From positions 588,919-652,918 of the forward strand of contig NW_025941719.1 in NCBI RefSeq assembly GCF_000764305.2: a stretch of DNA of 64,000 nt, read 5' to 3'. Numbering within the stretch: the first letter of the stretch is position 1; each line of letters begins with the position of its first letter. Shown here piece by piece: positions 33,421-46,018 of this stretch. The notes under the pieces were generated by a model. The model was not told the origin of the DNA. It did not search any database and saw only the letters and a program-made list of their open reading frames with translations. The stretch comes from Hyalella azteca. Taxonomy: Eukaryota; Arthropoda; Malacostraca; Amphipoda; Hyalellidae. The position numbers and the translations under genes were made by a program.

Positions 33421-35174
33421 CTTCATGATGCTTGTGACGCGAAATTACTTTAGCACCATTAAACCACAGTGAATTTCAATGCTTCCTTCTCCTGGTGAAT
33501 TCCAAGACTTGACTGACAATTGAGCTCGAGATCGTGGTTCTCCTGTTTTACATGGACAAAGCACTTCTTTCTTCCATTCATACTACTCATGACTCTTTTT
33601 TTCAAGGCACAAAAAATACATTTGTTTTTTTGTTTGATCTACAAGCCTCAATAATTATTCTCATCTGGCATAGCTTTATTTTATCGCGTATGGTGTTGGT
33701 TCTTCCCTTGAGAGATCTTTATCATGTGTACGTACACCTATAAGTTTGCGTAAGGAGTTTAATGTCAACCGGATTTACTGTGCCCCGCATCTTCACATGA
33801 TTTAATTATTTAGGAATGTAAGTTCTTATTGAAGAACCTTGCGCTTCATGGGAATTGTTATAATTGAAAAAATATATGCTGAAATTTGTCAGTGTTTCTA
33901 CATCCTTGTGAGCTTTCTCTGTTGTAGTTTTCAAAACTGGAAAATAGTCCATTTTTTGCAATTCTTGCTAATTTTTACATTGAAATATTTTTTATGAAAA
34001 GAATTCATAAATGGGAATGATCCCAAATGCCTAGGAAACGAATAATTATCACTGTAAATTGGCAAAGAAATGTGTTTTTCATGTAGCGATTAAATTTAAA
34101 GATATAAATATAAAATTTGACTACCTATAATAATGATGATCATTAGTTCCTTTCCCGGAACTATAACGACCAACTCACACAGCATCAAAAGGACTCGTTC
34201 CACCAGATCATTATATCTGCTCAATGAGAAATTTATTCCTAATGGCGAAGGTGGAATTAAAACAAACCCTTTAGGTGGAATTAAAAACAAAATTTGCCTA
34301 ATATCGTCTATGCCAGTTTAGCAGGTAAAATAAGCATGGAACTATGAGAACTATTTGTTATTCATTAGTATCCTTAGTTATGATAGAGCTGAATATTATT
34401 TGAACGTCATGGTCATTATTCCAAATGTTTTTAAATTCCTCGAGATTAGGTAATCCCTGATGGGAATTATATTAGGTTTACTGCATGCGCTTTAAACTCA
34501 AACTAAATAATTAGAATGATTTGGAATCCGCGCTACCAACCGGAATATATATAAAGTTTTGCATCTTAGTTTTATTTGAGAAAAAAATGAAACATCGATC
34601 TTGAAATGGGATGGTACCTATGTAAAATAGTTATGGAAAATGAATGAGGTTCAATAATTTGCAATACAAAGCCTCGGAGTGCAGACACATTAACTGACAC
34701 CACCCCTCTCCTTCTCAATGATGTACGTTTGAAATAAAGTTCATCAGAAGGACGATCAAAGTGATTGATGTGAAGGCATCGTTAATCTCATGTTGCCATT
34801 TGTTATCACCTCAGCTACACCGAAATTGATTCATTCTTGATTATAAAGAATGTACAAACATAAAAACATAATTAGATCAATTAGCCGTGGGGTTTATGTA
34901 CCAAATTTATAGTATTACTCAATTGGTATATATATAAAACAATTAACATGTATAAGGTGATTACTCTATGTTCGACACCAATCGTCATTCCTTTTAGAAA
35001 TGAAATCAACTCCTTGTAAAATGTACAGACACTTGCCGGCTGAGACGATTAAAATATTTTGAAAGTATTTTAAAGCCATACCTAGCTGCGCATATGCTGC
35101 GTTGCAGAAATTCACGCGTTATTTATTCCATATGCAACATTTCTAATGACTGCCAACTATTTATCAATGCACAG
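33421..35174. other. No recognised gene
   Basis: A+T-rich; short ORFs on both strands at 34096-34321 overlap and look like chance. Confidence 0.4.
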
Positions 35175-35301
35175 GAAGGAATTCGCTAATGAAAAAACGC
35201 CGGTAATAAATGCAAAGTCATTCTTAAGGCCTGATCCTTTATCCATGGACACAAGAGGAAGGAGCGACCAAGACACCAGCCCCCAGCAACTGTTCCCCTG
35301 A
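35175..35301 (+). CDS. Candidate 3'-terminal coding exon A, unknown gene
   Basis: After a possible acceptor (tatcaatgcacag, ending 35174) the phase-2 frame encodes KEFANEKTPVINAKSFLRPD and PLSMDTRGRSDQDTSPQQLF P, then TGA at 35299-35301. The composition is protein-like and GC-richer than the flanks. It could be an alternative last exon of the CNG gene or the last exon of a separate gene. No family recognised. Confidence 0.35.
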
Positions 35302-36340
35302 AAAATCCTATGGCGAAATTAAGCAAAGGCTCCTTGATGTTTCAAAAACTCCGCGGACGACCCGTGCTATCAGGAGAAAAATCTGGCGTTATGGGACAGG
35401 ATCCTCGGCGCAGGATCAAGGCTTTAGTGCCCACGCTTCTTCTCGCGCTCGGAGATTATCAGGCGGCGGAGCTCAGAGCTGCGCAAGTTTGGCCTCGAGT
35501 TGCGATGTGTTTTAGTTTGGGATCTGCGATCGTAGTTAGCTGCAGTGAGCACAACTTGAGGTCATTAAAAAGTTTCTCATGTGTCCACATGATTTGGACG
35601 TATCTTTACCTTAATGAACGCTTGATTCCAATAGAGCATGGATAAGAAGATATTTTTTTCTAAAAAGCCGATTCTGTCATAAATTAGGATGTGGAAAATA
35701 TTGATAAAGTCTCTTAATGTTATTTGAAAATAAAAAATAATGTAATAACTTATATCATGGACTGTTTCTCGTTTATTTTCAATTTCGTAATTGAACATAT
35801 TTTTTCACGTCATTGGATAGTTTGACAAATTGTGGTGTCATTTGATTCATGCATCCTCTTTACAATGGGCAATTTGTAAAGGTAATCGTAAGTAGTCTGA
35901 ATATAATTTTTTACTTAATTGGCTCTTAAGAAAAAGTCTGGACAAAGAGCCAGGTAGCCCTTTAATTAGGCGACGTGCGTTGCAGCGTCACGACGAGACT
36001 ACTAGTTTCAATTACTGTAACAATGAAAGCATGTGAGATTGGACGTTCCAATTAAAATTTTTTATAACTTTCAGACGATGGGACTTCTAGAAACGGTCTT
36101 ACTTTTCAGGAATTGCAAAGGGTTTCAGACGATGAACGAGTCAGTGGTTGGCTCGGCGCCACCATAATCGGCAACTAAATTTTCTAAAAATCCACCAAAA
36201 ACTTAATTTTAATGCACTTGATTACTCGTTTCATTTCGCCGAAAAAAATTTTATAGCGAATTTTACTAGATTATAAATGTTTTGAAACGCTCATTTATTG
36301 TGAACAATGCTTTTCAATATCTAAGCATTTCCGAAAAATA
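35302..36340. other. No recognised gene
   Basis: The + ORF at 35310-35645 (111 codons) starts 9 bp after candidate exon A and has no recognised features; it may be 3' UTR or chance. The rest is A+T-rich. Confidence 0.3.
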
Positions 36341-37643
36341 TATAGACTTTTGATACGAACATCTAGACGTTTATTATGAACATCAATGCGTTTCATACTA
36401 ACAGATCATATGCACATCCGAAAGTTCCATATCAGAATGTAGGCGTTCAATTTGAACATATAGACACATGTTGTTACGGGGCCCTTATTGACTGGGCGTA
36501 ATTCGAAACTATAACCTATTCCGCTATAACCCTTCAGGTTCGACATGCTTCTCGCAGTTCATCACACGAAGGAAACAAAGATGACCAAATATTAAGATTT
36601 TATTCAACACAGGAGATGACAACAAGTGTGTAAGAATCGAAGTCGAGTCTAGGCTTCCAAGGTCTCCCTGTATGAGAGATGAACATTACGGCTGAGTTTA
36701 CAAATTGGATAAGCCATAAACACATAATAAAGCTTAACAAGAATTCCTAAAACCTAAACTTGGACAGTTATAATTTCACACACTTGATTGCAAGATAATG
36801 AAATAAAAGACAACAGCACTGGTCCTACTTTAAAACATCGGTGATAAGTACACAATACACACCTCTTCCCTGTGGTGGCGAAAACAGAATAAGGTTATTA
36901 GTGGCTACTAACCCGGACTTCAGGGTCAATCCGGCAACATCGCGAACGCGTCTGCTTTATTTATTAAAAAGACATTCAACACAGTATAGGTTCCACTCCT
37001 CTACAATGTGAACAGCTAAGCCCTTCATATAATAAAATCTAGGTGTTAACTTATCAACATATAGACACTATAACTTTTACGTTCGTTTTGAACATTTTCA
37101 CGTTCGTTATGAACATCTTGACGTTCCGAATGAACGTTTTAACGTACCGTACGAACATTTTGTCGTTCGTTATGAACAATTTTACGTTCCGTACGAATAT
37201 TTTGTCGTTTGTTTTGAAGAATTTGACTTTCCGTATGAACATCTTGACGTTCCGTATGAACATCTTGACGTTCCATATGAACATCTTGACGTTCCGTAAG
37301 AACATCTAGACGTTCCGTATGAACATCTTGACGTTCCGTATGAACATCCAGACGTTCCGTATGAGCATCTTGACGTTCCGTATGAACATCTAGACGTTCC
37401 GTGTGAACATCTAGACGTTCCGTATGAATATCTAGACGTTCCGTATGTACATCTTGACGTTCCGTATGAACATCCAGACGTTCCGTATGAACATCTTGAT
37501 GTTCCGTATGAACATCTTGACGTTCCGTATGAACATCTAGACGTTCCGTATGAACATCCAGACGTTCCGTATGAACATCTTGACGTTCCGTATGAACATC
37601 TTGACGTTCCGTATGAACATCTTGACGTTCCGTATGAACATCT
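36341..37643. repeat. 21-bp minisatellite with a diverged left part and an interrupting segment
   Basis: From about 37080 to the gap the unit GTTCCGTATGAACATCTTGA+C (21 bp) repeats about 27 times, with variants tcTAGac and tcCAGac. A diverged version (gaacatctagacgtttattat) is seen at 36350-36467. Between them, 36468-37055 is non-repetitive and is bracketed by a 13-bp direct repeat. As the unit is 7 codons long, both strands hold long heptapeptide ORFs (DVHTERQ on minus, MNILTFR on plus), which I regard as spurious. Confidence 0.93.
36468..37055. mobile_element. Possible insertion (about 588 bp) inside the 21-bp array
   Basis: The 13-mer AACATATAGACAC occurs at 36455-36467 and 37056-37068, directly bracketing a unique segment that begins ATGTTGTTACGGGGCCC. 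The segment has no long ORF. A solo LTR or non-autonomous element is possible (TGTT start, A+T-rich with aataaa-like sites), but the direct repeat is long for a target-site duplication and could be two units of the host array. Confidence 0.35.
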
Positions 37644-37712
37644 NNNNNNNNNNNNNNNNNNNNNNNNNNNNNNNNNNNNNNNNNNNNNNNNNNNNNNNNN
37701 NNNNNNNNNNNN
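37644..37712. other. Assembly gap (69 N)
   Basis: A run of N separates two unrelated tandem arrays, so array lengths and adjacency are not reliable. Confidence 0.99.
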
Positions 37713-37970
37713 AGTGTCATGATACGCGGGGAGTGTCATGATACGCGGGGAGTGTCATAATACGCGGGGAGTGTCTTGATACGCGGGGAGTGTCATGATG
37801 CGCGGGGAGTGTCTTGATACGCGGGGAGTGTCTTCATGATACGCGGGGAGTGTCATGATACGCGGGGAGTGTCTTGATACGCGGGGAGTGTCTTCATGAT
37901 ACGCGGGGAGTGTCATGATATGCGGGGAGTGATTCGCGGGGAGTGTCATTATACGCGGGGAGTGTCATCA
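37713..37970. repeat. 19-bp minisatellite, about 13 copies
   Basis: Unit AGTGTCATGATACGCGGGG (19 bp), with variants tcttgat and a 22-bp form tcttcatgat. The right end degenerates into a short inverted pair GAGTGTC / GACACTC. The array is cut by the gap on its left. Confidence 0.95.
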
Positions 37971-39150
37971 CGACACTCCAGCCTCCGCCACTTCAGGTTT
38001 CCGTCGAACTGCTGCCGTCCAAATTATTCAGCTTCTAAAGCAATTTATTATGCTAATTTTTGCGCTCCTAGTTTCATTTGTGACAATCACTTTGATGAAG
38101 TCATTCCCTGGTCGAGTACCGCGAAAGAATATATTTCAATGATCAATGACATTTGTTTTCAGTAGCAACGCTCTGAATTTTCCTCGATGAAAGTGGTTAT
38201 AACTCTTTGTTCAATTTCCAGATTGCAGCGCCCTCTCAAGATATTAAATTTCCGAGAAATTGATGAGTGGATAAAAATAATGAAGGCATTTCCCATCAAT
38301 CGTCGTTAAAGTTAGTAGTGAGACTATGAACAGAAGATTCAAGTTTTGCTAGAGCAAACTTGACCGTTAGAGTAAACTTGATCTCTAGATTGAACAAGAG
38401 TTTACCCCAGCGATTGGAAATCGGTTACTTGACTCGATTAGCGTCACTCCGGTGGATTGAAAAGAAATGTCATCCGACCAGCACGCCAGTCTCAAGAGAA
38501 TATTTCATGTCAGGCGTAGAACATTCATGAATGTTGTAACGATGTTTGTTCTGTGTCTGTATGGGAGCTCCACATATAGACACTACCTTCACATAAGATT
38601 ATGTTCCTATATCTCTTATATAACAGCTTATCCCCGGTTTGTGATATATCTGATCATTGGACTGTTTACAATTGTATTTCACTTCAATTAAAAATACAGT
38701 ATGAAAAAATTCGTTAAGAAACATAAATCTGATACGATAATACTTTAATCAAGAAAATATAAGCTTACTACCATCTGTTGTTAATTTTGACTTAGTATAC
38801 ATCCATATGCCATATTTCAGTTAACAAAGTCCTGAATGTTCCTCCAGTCTAATAGTTCCGAAGTGAAGTTTCGCGGCTTGGGCGCCCGCTTGAGATAGTA
38901 ACGCGTTCACGGTGACTGCTATTTCGTCCTATGATACTCTACCGTGTGTTTTTCATCGACCATGTTTGTAGGAATGATGAGATTGAAATAATTTGAATAA
39001 GAGCATATCAAATAACCTTGTGAGCAATCTGTAATTCTTCGTTCAGTAAGTAGGCATTCTTATTGATTGCATTACTCGTACTCATTATCTCAAGAAATGT
39101 ACCGATTATCTTTACATCAAATTCTTAGATTAAATTTATATATGATTCAG
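37971..39150. other. No recognised gene
   Basis: Unrecognised. Small ORFs only. Confidence 0.4.
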
Positions 39151-39392
39151 CCTGAACACGAGGACAGATCATGCTCACAACTTCAGTCTTTAAATTGGTC
39201 ATTCAAGACTTTAAATTTGTCTTCGGAAACTCCGAGAAGAGGCCGCGGAGCTCAAGATTCTCCAACGATATCGTCACGACCACAGAACCTACATTAAACA
39301 ACCCCAGAATTTCCAGCAACCAGCAGAATAATAGCCCCAGAATTTCCAGCAGCCCCAGAATTTCCAATAACCCCAGAATTTCCAACCATCCT
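39151..39392 (+). CDS. Candidate coding exon B with short internal repeats, frame uncertain
   Basis: After a possible acceptor (tatgattcag, ending 39150) one frame encodes PEHEDRSCSQLQSLNWSFKT and SSETPRRGRGAQDSPTISSR, ending at TAA 39295-39297. A second frame stays open further (GNSEKRPRSSRFSNDIVTTT then repeated NNPRISS) up to a good donor, CATCCT|GTGAGT at 39393. An 18-bp repeat (CCCCAGAATTTCCAGCAA) at 39301-39390 makes the second frame repetitive. I cannot decide which, if either, is real. Confidence 0.25.
39301..39390. repeat. Short CCCCAGAATTTCC repeat, 4 copies
   Basis: Four CCCCAGAATTTCCA(G/A)(C/T) units, about 18 bp apart apart from one interrupted unit. Confidence 0.85.
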
Positions 39393-39936
39393 GTGAGTTT
39401 ACGACGGTTAACGGTCCATTTTAACTTAGATTTTTATCGTTTGAATGGATTTTTATTGCTTTCTTGAACGAGATAATAAAGGCCGTTACTGATAAAGATG
39501 GATAAAGTTTATGCTCAAGTTTATGTTGACATGCATCGATTAATTACTATACATAATTTAGAAACCGTATCTTAAGTATCTTAACCAGTAAAATTCAAGT
39601 CATTAATTGTTGCCTGACAGTCATTTTTAGGCATCACGTTCAATTAAATTAATTTTTTTTGCACAATATAAATTATTGTTGCACAATATATGTTAAAATT
39701 AAACTATTTTTGCACAATATAACATCAGAGTTTTTTTTTAATTTGTCTGAATTAATTGTTGCGAGGAGACATAACTCCAATTCAATTTGCACGCAAATTG
39801 GCTACCACAACTCCGCGGGTTCAACGTGCTGAGGCCAACCATATGGGGCTAAATCCTCTTAGTCAAATGAGGTGCGGAATTTCGAGTACATTATTCAATC
39901 ATCATTCAAAATGTAAAGAAAACCTTTTATTCGTAG
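39393..39936. other. No recognised gene
   Basis: A+T-rich, with three copies of TTGCACAATATA within 39659-39720. Confidence 0.4.
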
Positions 39937-40052
39937 AAGCCTCACGCGAAATTCGACGCATTATTGAGGATGCGGCCAAGAGCCGACTGCTCCCGAAGTC
40001 TCCGTCCCTCGAGGTTCACATGCCGGAGGTCGACGGCAGTTCGATGTCTTGA
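39937..40052 (+). CDS. Candidate 3'-terminal coding exon C, unknown gene
   Basis: A pyrimidine tract and acceptor (ttttattcgtag, ending 39936) precede a phase-1 frame encoding EASREIRRIIEDAAKSRLLP and KSPSLEVHMPEVDGSSMS with TGA at 40050-40052. GC-rich and protein-like, clearly different from its A+T-rich upstream flank. It may be the last exon of a gene with upstream exons in or before this region; the phase does not match the donor of candidate exon B. No family recognised. Confidence 0.45.
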
Positions 40053-40074
40053 GTAAACTTGCATTGCAAGTTGG

Positions 40075-40725
40075 GCTGCTACGCTGCTTACATAAGAACT
40101 TAAGCAGCTGCATCGCAGGCGAAGACTGGTACGTTGCTTACATAAGCACTTGAGCAGTTCCGTTGCAGGCTCAGACTGGTACGTTGTTTACATAAGCAGC
40201 TGCGTGGCTGGTGAAGACTGGTACGTTGTTTATATAAGCAGCTGCGTGGGTGGTGAAGACTGCTACGTTGCTTACATAAGCACTTAGCAGCTGCGTCGCA
40301 GGCGCAGACTGGTACGTTGTTTACATAAGCAGCTGCGTTGCAGGTACAGACTGGTGCGTTGTTTACATGAGCAGCTGCGTTGCAGGTACACACTGGCACG
40401 TTGTTTACATGAACAGCTGCGTTGCTGATGATGACTGGTACGTTGTTTATAAAAGCAGCTGCGTTGCAGGTGATGACTGGTACGTTGTTTACATAAGCAG
40501 CTGCGTGGCAAGTGATGACTGGTACGTTGTTTACATGAGCAGCTGCGTTGCAGGTACAGACTGGTACTTTGTTTACATAAGCAGCAGCCAGGCTGGTGAA
40601 GAATGGTACTTTGTTTACATAAGCAGCTGCATTGCAAGTACAGACTGGTACTTTGTTTACATAAGCAGCCGTGTCGCCGGTGCAGACTGGTATGTTGTTT
40701 ACTTCAGCCGTCGAGTCGCCGGCAC
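40075..40725. repeat. 42-bp minisatellite, about 15 copies
   Basis: Unit of 42 bp: GTTTACATAAGCAGCTGCGT + TGCAGGTACAGACTGGTACG + TT. Left copies vary in length (extra cacttgagcag inserts); central ones are regular. The 14-codon period yields repetitive ORFs on both strands (VYISSCVAGTDWYV on plus, Cys-rich on minus) that I treat as spurious. It starts about 25 bp after the stop of candidate exon C. Confidence 0.95.
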
Positions 40726-43700
40726 AAAAGCCTTACATGGCTGCTTCTGTTACTTTGAGAATTCCGGAATTGTGTCTTTCCCAATTTGAGGAGCATCCAG
40801 TTCTCGTTCGGTGAGAATTTGTGCGGTCCGACACTTGCTGAAAATTGTTCGCGAATTTCCAAGCCGTCCCGAATTGAAGAGGATGCACTTTTTCATTCAA
40901 ATGTTCACTTTGTTTTACCCATATTTTTATTTAGGAATGTATTAGGGTGAAATAACTCTAACTATTCTTATCTAATTTTATGCAACCTCTTTCTTCACAG
41001 GGATGCTGCTGCGCGTGAGCTGCATGAATTATCTATGTTGCTATCGTAATGGCACAAAAAAGTTAACTTCCAGTAAAGGGAACGGATTATGGACAAAATG
41101 AAATTCATTTATTAAACAAATTTCTCGTTGCACTGAAAACAAGAAATATAGTTCGGTTGGGCCAAACTGTTAATGATGTCTTCGCTCTGTCAACTGGCAG
41201 AAGTGTCAGGCCATTCGATGGTTGAATGTTTCTCAGGGGGCGAGAGAGCGAATAAGAAGCCTGCGGGGTAGTGCAGTGCTATAGTGCCAGGCACGCTGGG
41301 ACTAGTTTTGATCCAACATTTGTCACCGGGTAGAAGCCTCCTGCCACGCTGGTCGCAGATTGGTGAGATAACATTCAACCGGATGGCGAAGTCAACAGAA
41401 GTACTGCGCCGGAATCGGCTCCATCGTCGAGGTTGGTTCTGCAGGACCTTTATCCCGTAGCCGCACCCGTCCCTGGCAGGTAACAGTAGCGATACGATTT
41501 TACGAAACCTTGGGTAGGAATTGGTGGGGACAGCAGGTCCGGTGGTTGATCAGGAGGCTTGTCTTCACAGACCGCCACGCGGTAGCCATGTCCAGCCACG
41601 CCCGTTGAGTAAGGCGACGCAAACAACAGTGAGTTACTGAAGGTTAACATTTTCAGTTTCGAGCTAAGGCGTTGCGAAGGAAAAAAACTGCACGACCAAT
41701 ACATTTTACAGGAGGCCGGACCGCTGCAATGACGAATTTGTTTTGGTAGACGTTGGTATGAGAAATATTTCTAAAGAAACTGAATCATTATGATTAATAT
41801 CATTATACACTTGAAATGTTATTTGAGTGTGAACTGAAACATTACGCAATTTCTGCACCTAAATACGTAACGAGTTTACTGTCGAAAGATTGTAGGTGAA
41901 ATAACTAAAGCTATTATGATACCAATAATTGACAACAGTCCATCAACAAATGATAATCTGTGAATTCAAAATTTTATTTTAACTAATTTTTTTGGCAGAA
42001 GATGCCTACATAGAATAATACGAAGTTATGCCAACTCTGCAGGTAAGGTGGCGCAGCGTCGTCTTTTGTTGCACGTGGTCAGCCAAGAAGTTTGCGCCAT
42101 ACAGTATAAGTGGTTGTAATAAAAGCATCGTGCCTTTATAGTTTTGTTGTTATTGCCCATCCATGAGTCTTGCTAGTGTTGTCATCAAAGCAAGTGCGTT
42201 CAGGAGCAGCATTAGCATGCAGGCGACAAGTTTCATGATCTCCCTAGTCATCTCAACGGCAATAAATGCTTGAACGCGTGAATATTTTATTACCTAAAAC
42301 ATACAGAAAGTCGACACATTTCAAAAATGAGAATTTTTTATTTCCTTATCGCGCTATTTCCTTCACGAGATGTATTAATGCATTCTCCAATAAAAATTAA
42401 GGATGTCGCATCGATGATTATAGGTGGCGTAACAGTGGGAGGCCACATCTGCCAAAAATCGACAATAAAACGCCAAAAAACCGGAGAGGGGCGAGTACAG
42501 GTGACGGTGATCGATGTATAATCGATGATTTGTAGGGTCTGATTCATTGATGGAGCATCACAGGCAAATCTCTTGCAAGCCAATAACACTTTGCGAAGTG
42601 CACGAAGGAATTTTCCACCGTGATTTATCCAACTTAGAATGACGATATTTGGTTGCAGTTCATTCGAGATCAATACGAAGCAATGACTTCATTTTGTGTG
42701 CTTGGCTTGAAAGATTTTGGTTCAATAAATTTAGCAATAATTAGCTTGAATTCGGTAGGTACGGTTAGAACTGACAGACAGATGCAAGGTATTAACAAAT
42801 TTATCCACCCAAAGTAACGCAACTGGGCATGTATCAATCAGCTCCTGATATCAATAATATTGTCCGAGAACAATGGAAAATTTTGTTGCCAAAAATACAG
42901 CTCTCCAAAAGAAGATGGCGAATCCAATGTTTCACGTTCACCCGATATATTGCGTAAATATGTTTCAAATTTTATGTGTGGGCCAAATTATTGTGCTCAA
43001 AATATTGCAATCAAATGAGACTAATTTATTGTATCATTAGGTACAAATTGCATGAATTGATTAAGTAAGTTTCATAGTATTATCAAGTTGCAACATTTAT
43101 CTATAAAGTCGCGTTGACGTAGTCGACGCGCAGCTGCTTGGCATCACTAATGCGCTGCGAGCGAGTCGAGTATGAACAAGGGTTGGCGCTTATCGGCGTT
43201 GAGCTTCTTTCCTACTAATCTTTACCATGTCATGCTTGAAATGTGTCCTTTCCGGGTAATTTGCTTGTTAAAAAGGTTTTTTTTACGCAGAGGGATACGA
43301 GTAAGAATTCTTTTTTAGCGCTGACTTTGATAGTGAAATTTAATTATTTATGGTGAATCTGCTCATACCGTAAGATAATTAGTTTGAGTTTAAGTCTACA
43401 TTTCTTATAAAATTGTTTCGGTATCTTACCTACGCAAAATATTATAGATTTGGCTCCCGAAAGATATTGACATTAAGTGGTGAAGGTATTTCACACCCAA
43501 CATTTCAAAATTATCGATATAAATTCGTTATTTCACGTAAGAATATTCCTGGCGAAAATATTTCCAATCAATCCTCTGTGAGAATTTGTGGAATGTTCAC
43601 ATTATGAAACTTCCATACTTATCGAGCATTTTCTCGTAACATTTACTCTGAGCAGAACTATAGTTCATTTAATGGTAGAGGCTTGGCTTCGCGCGAGGGA

Positions 43701-45913
43701 GATCGGTCGGAGTTCGCATAATCCTGCAGGCAGGGACTTTCTTCAAGTCGATTCACGATGTATGTGTCTATATATGGTACTGTGATAATTTGTTCCTGCT
43801 ACATGTCTGACATTGTTACTTATACTGCTATGGTAAGTATGCATACGTAGTTCTCAAAATGTGTGATCGTACGAAGCAATATCATTAAATGCAAATGCAT
43901 TGTATTTGAAACTGATGAAAAAAATTTTATCTACTTCATATTAAAGCTGACCATCGGTGACTCATCGATGCGCCAACGGAGTCAATGGTAGTTTTTGGAG
44001 GAAGAAAAGTTGTTTGGGAAGAGTGGCCATCGGCAGATTATGGATGGAACATATAGGCCGGACACGCCATCGGTGCTGCACCTATAATTTCCACCTGTAG
44101 CCACTAATAATTATCGATGCTCCACGAATAATTTTATTTAGGTTATACCAATAATCGCATCTCGGAGATTCGTTTTATAGAGGCATGATACTGTTAGTTG
44201 AATCACGATGATTCACGTTGTATAGAATGATATATTGAATCACGTTGTATAGCATTCAACTGGATGCATTTTCGCATTTAAGTAGCCTAGCGTATGAGGG
44301 AAATTATAATGCAAACTCTTCCCTCTATAGTCACTAGAATATCGATTCAGTAAAACTACATATGCTTTATATAAATATTCATTCTTTAAATTTCTTTATG
44401 GATGACGATCAAAGACGAAGGTAGCGTCTGTATTTCAAATGATCAAAGACGTTTATCATGCAATAAACATATTTCCAATACATGGAATACATGACTGAAT
44501 ACATATTTCCATGAAAGACTGAAAATAATATTTTCAGATATCATGACTGATAAAATGCAACCCTAATATACTTGGAAAACAATCGTGCATGATGGTAAAG
44601 AATTCAATTTCTTCAGGGCAGTAACGCATTTTCCTCACATTGAATTTTCGCTTCGAAAATAATTTTAAACAAGGAATTGTAAACTGTTGTGAATTTAAAC
44701 TGTTCAGTGAATGAATATAAAATAGGAATGCTGGTGAAGAATGCGGAGAGATCAAGGCTTTTTCTGCATGCCCACTCATGTTTTTTTATCTGCTTGTACA
44801 GGAAATTCCGATGCAAAATCTGAAAACTAAAAGTTTTAATCAATGACTTTAGTTTAATTTCTATATCATTTTATGTGGTACGAAGAAAATACCATCAAAC
44901 TCATGACTATTATTTCTTCGTGTAAAATTACTAATCCACATCTAAAATCAGCTTTATTAATTCCTTTGAATCCCAGTCTAAATGTGAACACTTTTTGAAA
45001 AATTATCGTGAATAATCGGGAAAATTTTATGCCGTCTAAACCTCAGCGGTAAAAAATAAACTCAAGTTGAAATTAAATTTTAAAATTGAGTTTGCTCTTC
45101 CCAAGAAAGCATGTTAAAAAACTCTACAAATTTTATCTGGTCTGTAATGAATACTGCGGAGGAACATGAATGTTGAGATTCGTTTCTTTGTGAAGTGAGC
45201 TGTTATCTTCAGGGCAAATCATCACAAGTATCCAGCGGCCATAAAGAGGTCCTGCAAACCATCGAACATTCAACTGAGAAAATTCGACGTTGCCTCTCAT
45301 CTCTAACATTTATGACAATTTTGATCCAGAATTTGAAGATAAATCATTCATTGGTTCTAAAAATTGTTTCTTAGAGAAAAGGATTTGTTAAGGAAGTTGG
45401 TTAAATATTCAATGTCTTATGTATTTTCTTGCTATATAATTCCCAGCTGCAAAATTTCCAAAAAAGACGAATAAGGAGATTGATCGAAAATTTCTCTGCA
45501 AGACCCGAATATCCGGATGTAGTTTTTCTCATTAATGTTTTATTGTTGATTGTTTCTCAATTGAGAAATATATTCTTCTTAAATATAACAATTGCATAAG
45601 CGTTTATTCTTTGAGTTCTGGCCCTGCTCTTGATATTGAATTGTTTCTTGGAACCTAGGCTTTCTTATTGAAATCTAACAACAGTGAAATTTTAAACGCC
45701 ATGCATGGAAACAAAAGTAACAAGCATATCAATAACAACCCTATGTTAATCAATCACATCTGTTCACATATTCTAAATGAATAATTAAGTTGATGTCCTA
45801 ACTCCTATATGCTCGCACTTGCTGGGCACTTCATGACAGTTTCTCTACATTTCCCGTTCGCTGACTATATTAACTAAAACGACGATATGAAAGTTAGAAT
45901 ACTAAACATTGGT
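40726..45913. other. No recognised gene
   Basis: Long unrecognised stretch. Minus-strand ORFs at 41190-41378 and 41450-41704 lie in a GC-richer block (about 41190-41710) with Pro-rich translation (PPDQPPDLLSPPIPTQGF) and could be remnants of a gene or element. ORFs at 42327-42673 overlap on both strands. None has recognisable features. Confidence 0.35.
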
Positions 45914-46018
45914 GCGGGAGAACTGGGCAACTCGCAGCACGTTGTTGCGGGAGAGCTGGACAACTCGCAGCACGTTGTTGCGGGAGAGCTGGGCAACTCG
46001 CAGCACGTTGTTGCGGGG
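45914..46018. repeat. 33-bp minisatellite, about 3 copies
   Basis: Unit GCGGGAGAGCTGGGCAACTC + GCAGCACGTTGTT (33 bp), three nearly identical copies and a partial fourth, GC-rich within A+T-rich flanks. Confidence 0.95.

Noticed and set aside
37054..37741. Long ORFs of heptapeptide repeats (DVHTERQ, RCSYGTS, MNILTFR) on both strands
   Set aside because: Direct consequence of a 21-bp tandem array and the N gap; both strands and several frames are open at once.
40100..40789. Cys-rich and Trp/Tyr-rich repeat ORFs
   Set aside because: Created by the 42-bp minisatellite; no start context, splice sites or non-repetitive coding flank.
41190..41704. Pro-rich minus-strand ORFs as a gene
   Set aside because: No family similarity, frames do not join through clear splice sites; kept only as a note in the gap description.
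42327..42673. Overlapping ORFs on both strands
   Set aside because: Similar length on both strands, no motif, A+T-rich surroundings; likely chance.
43651..43740. tRNA-like GAGTTCGCATAATCC (B-box-like)
   Set aside because: No matching A box or cloverleaf pairing found.
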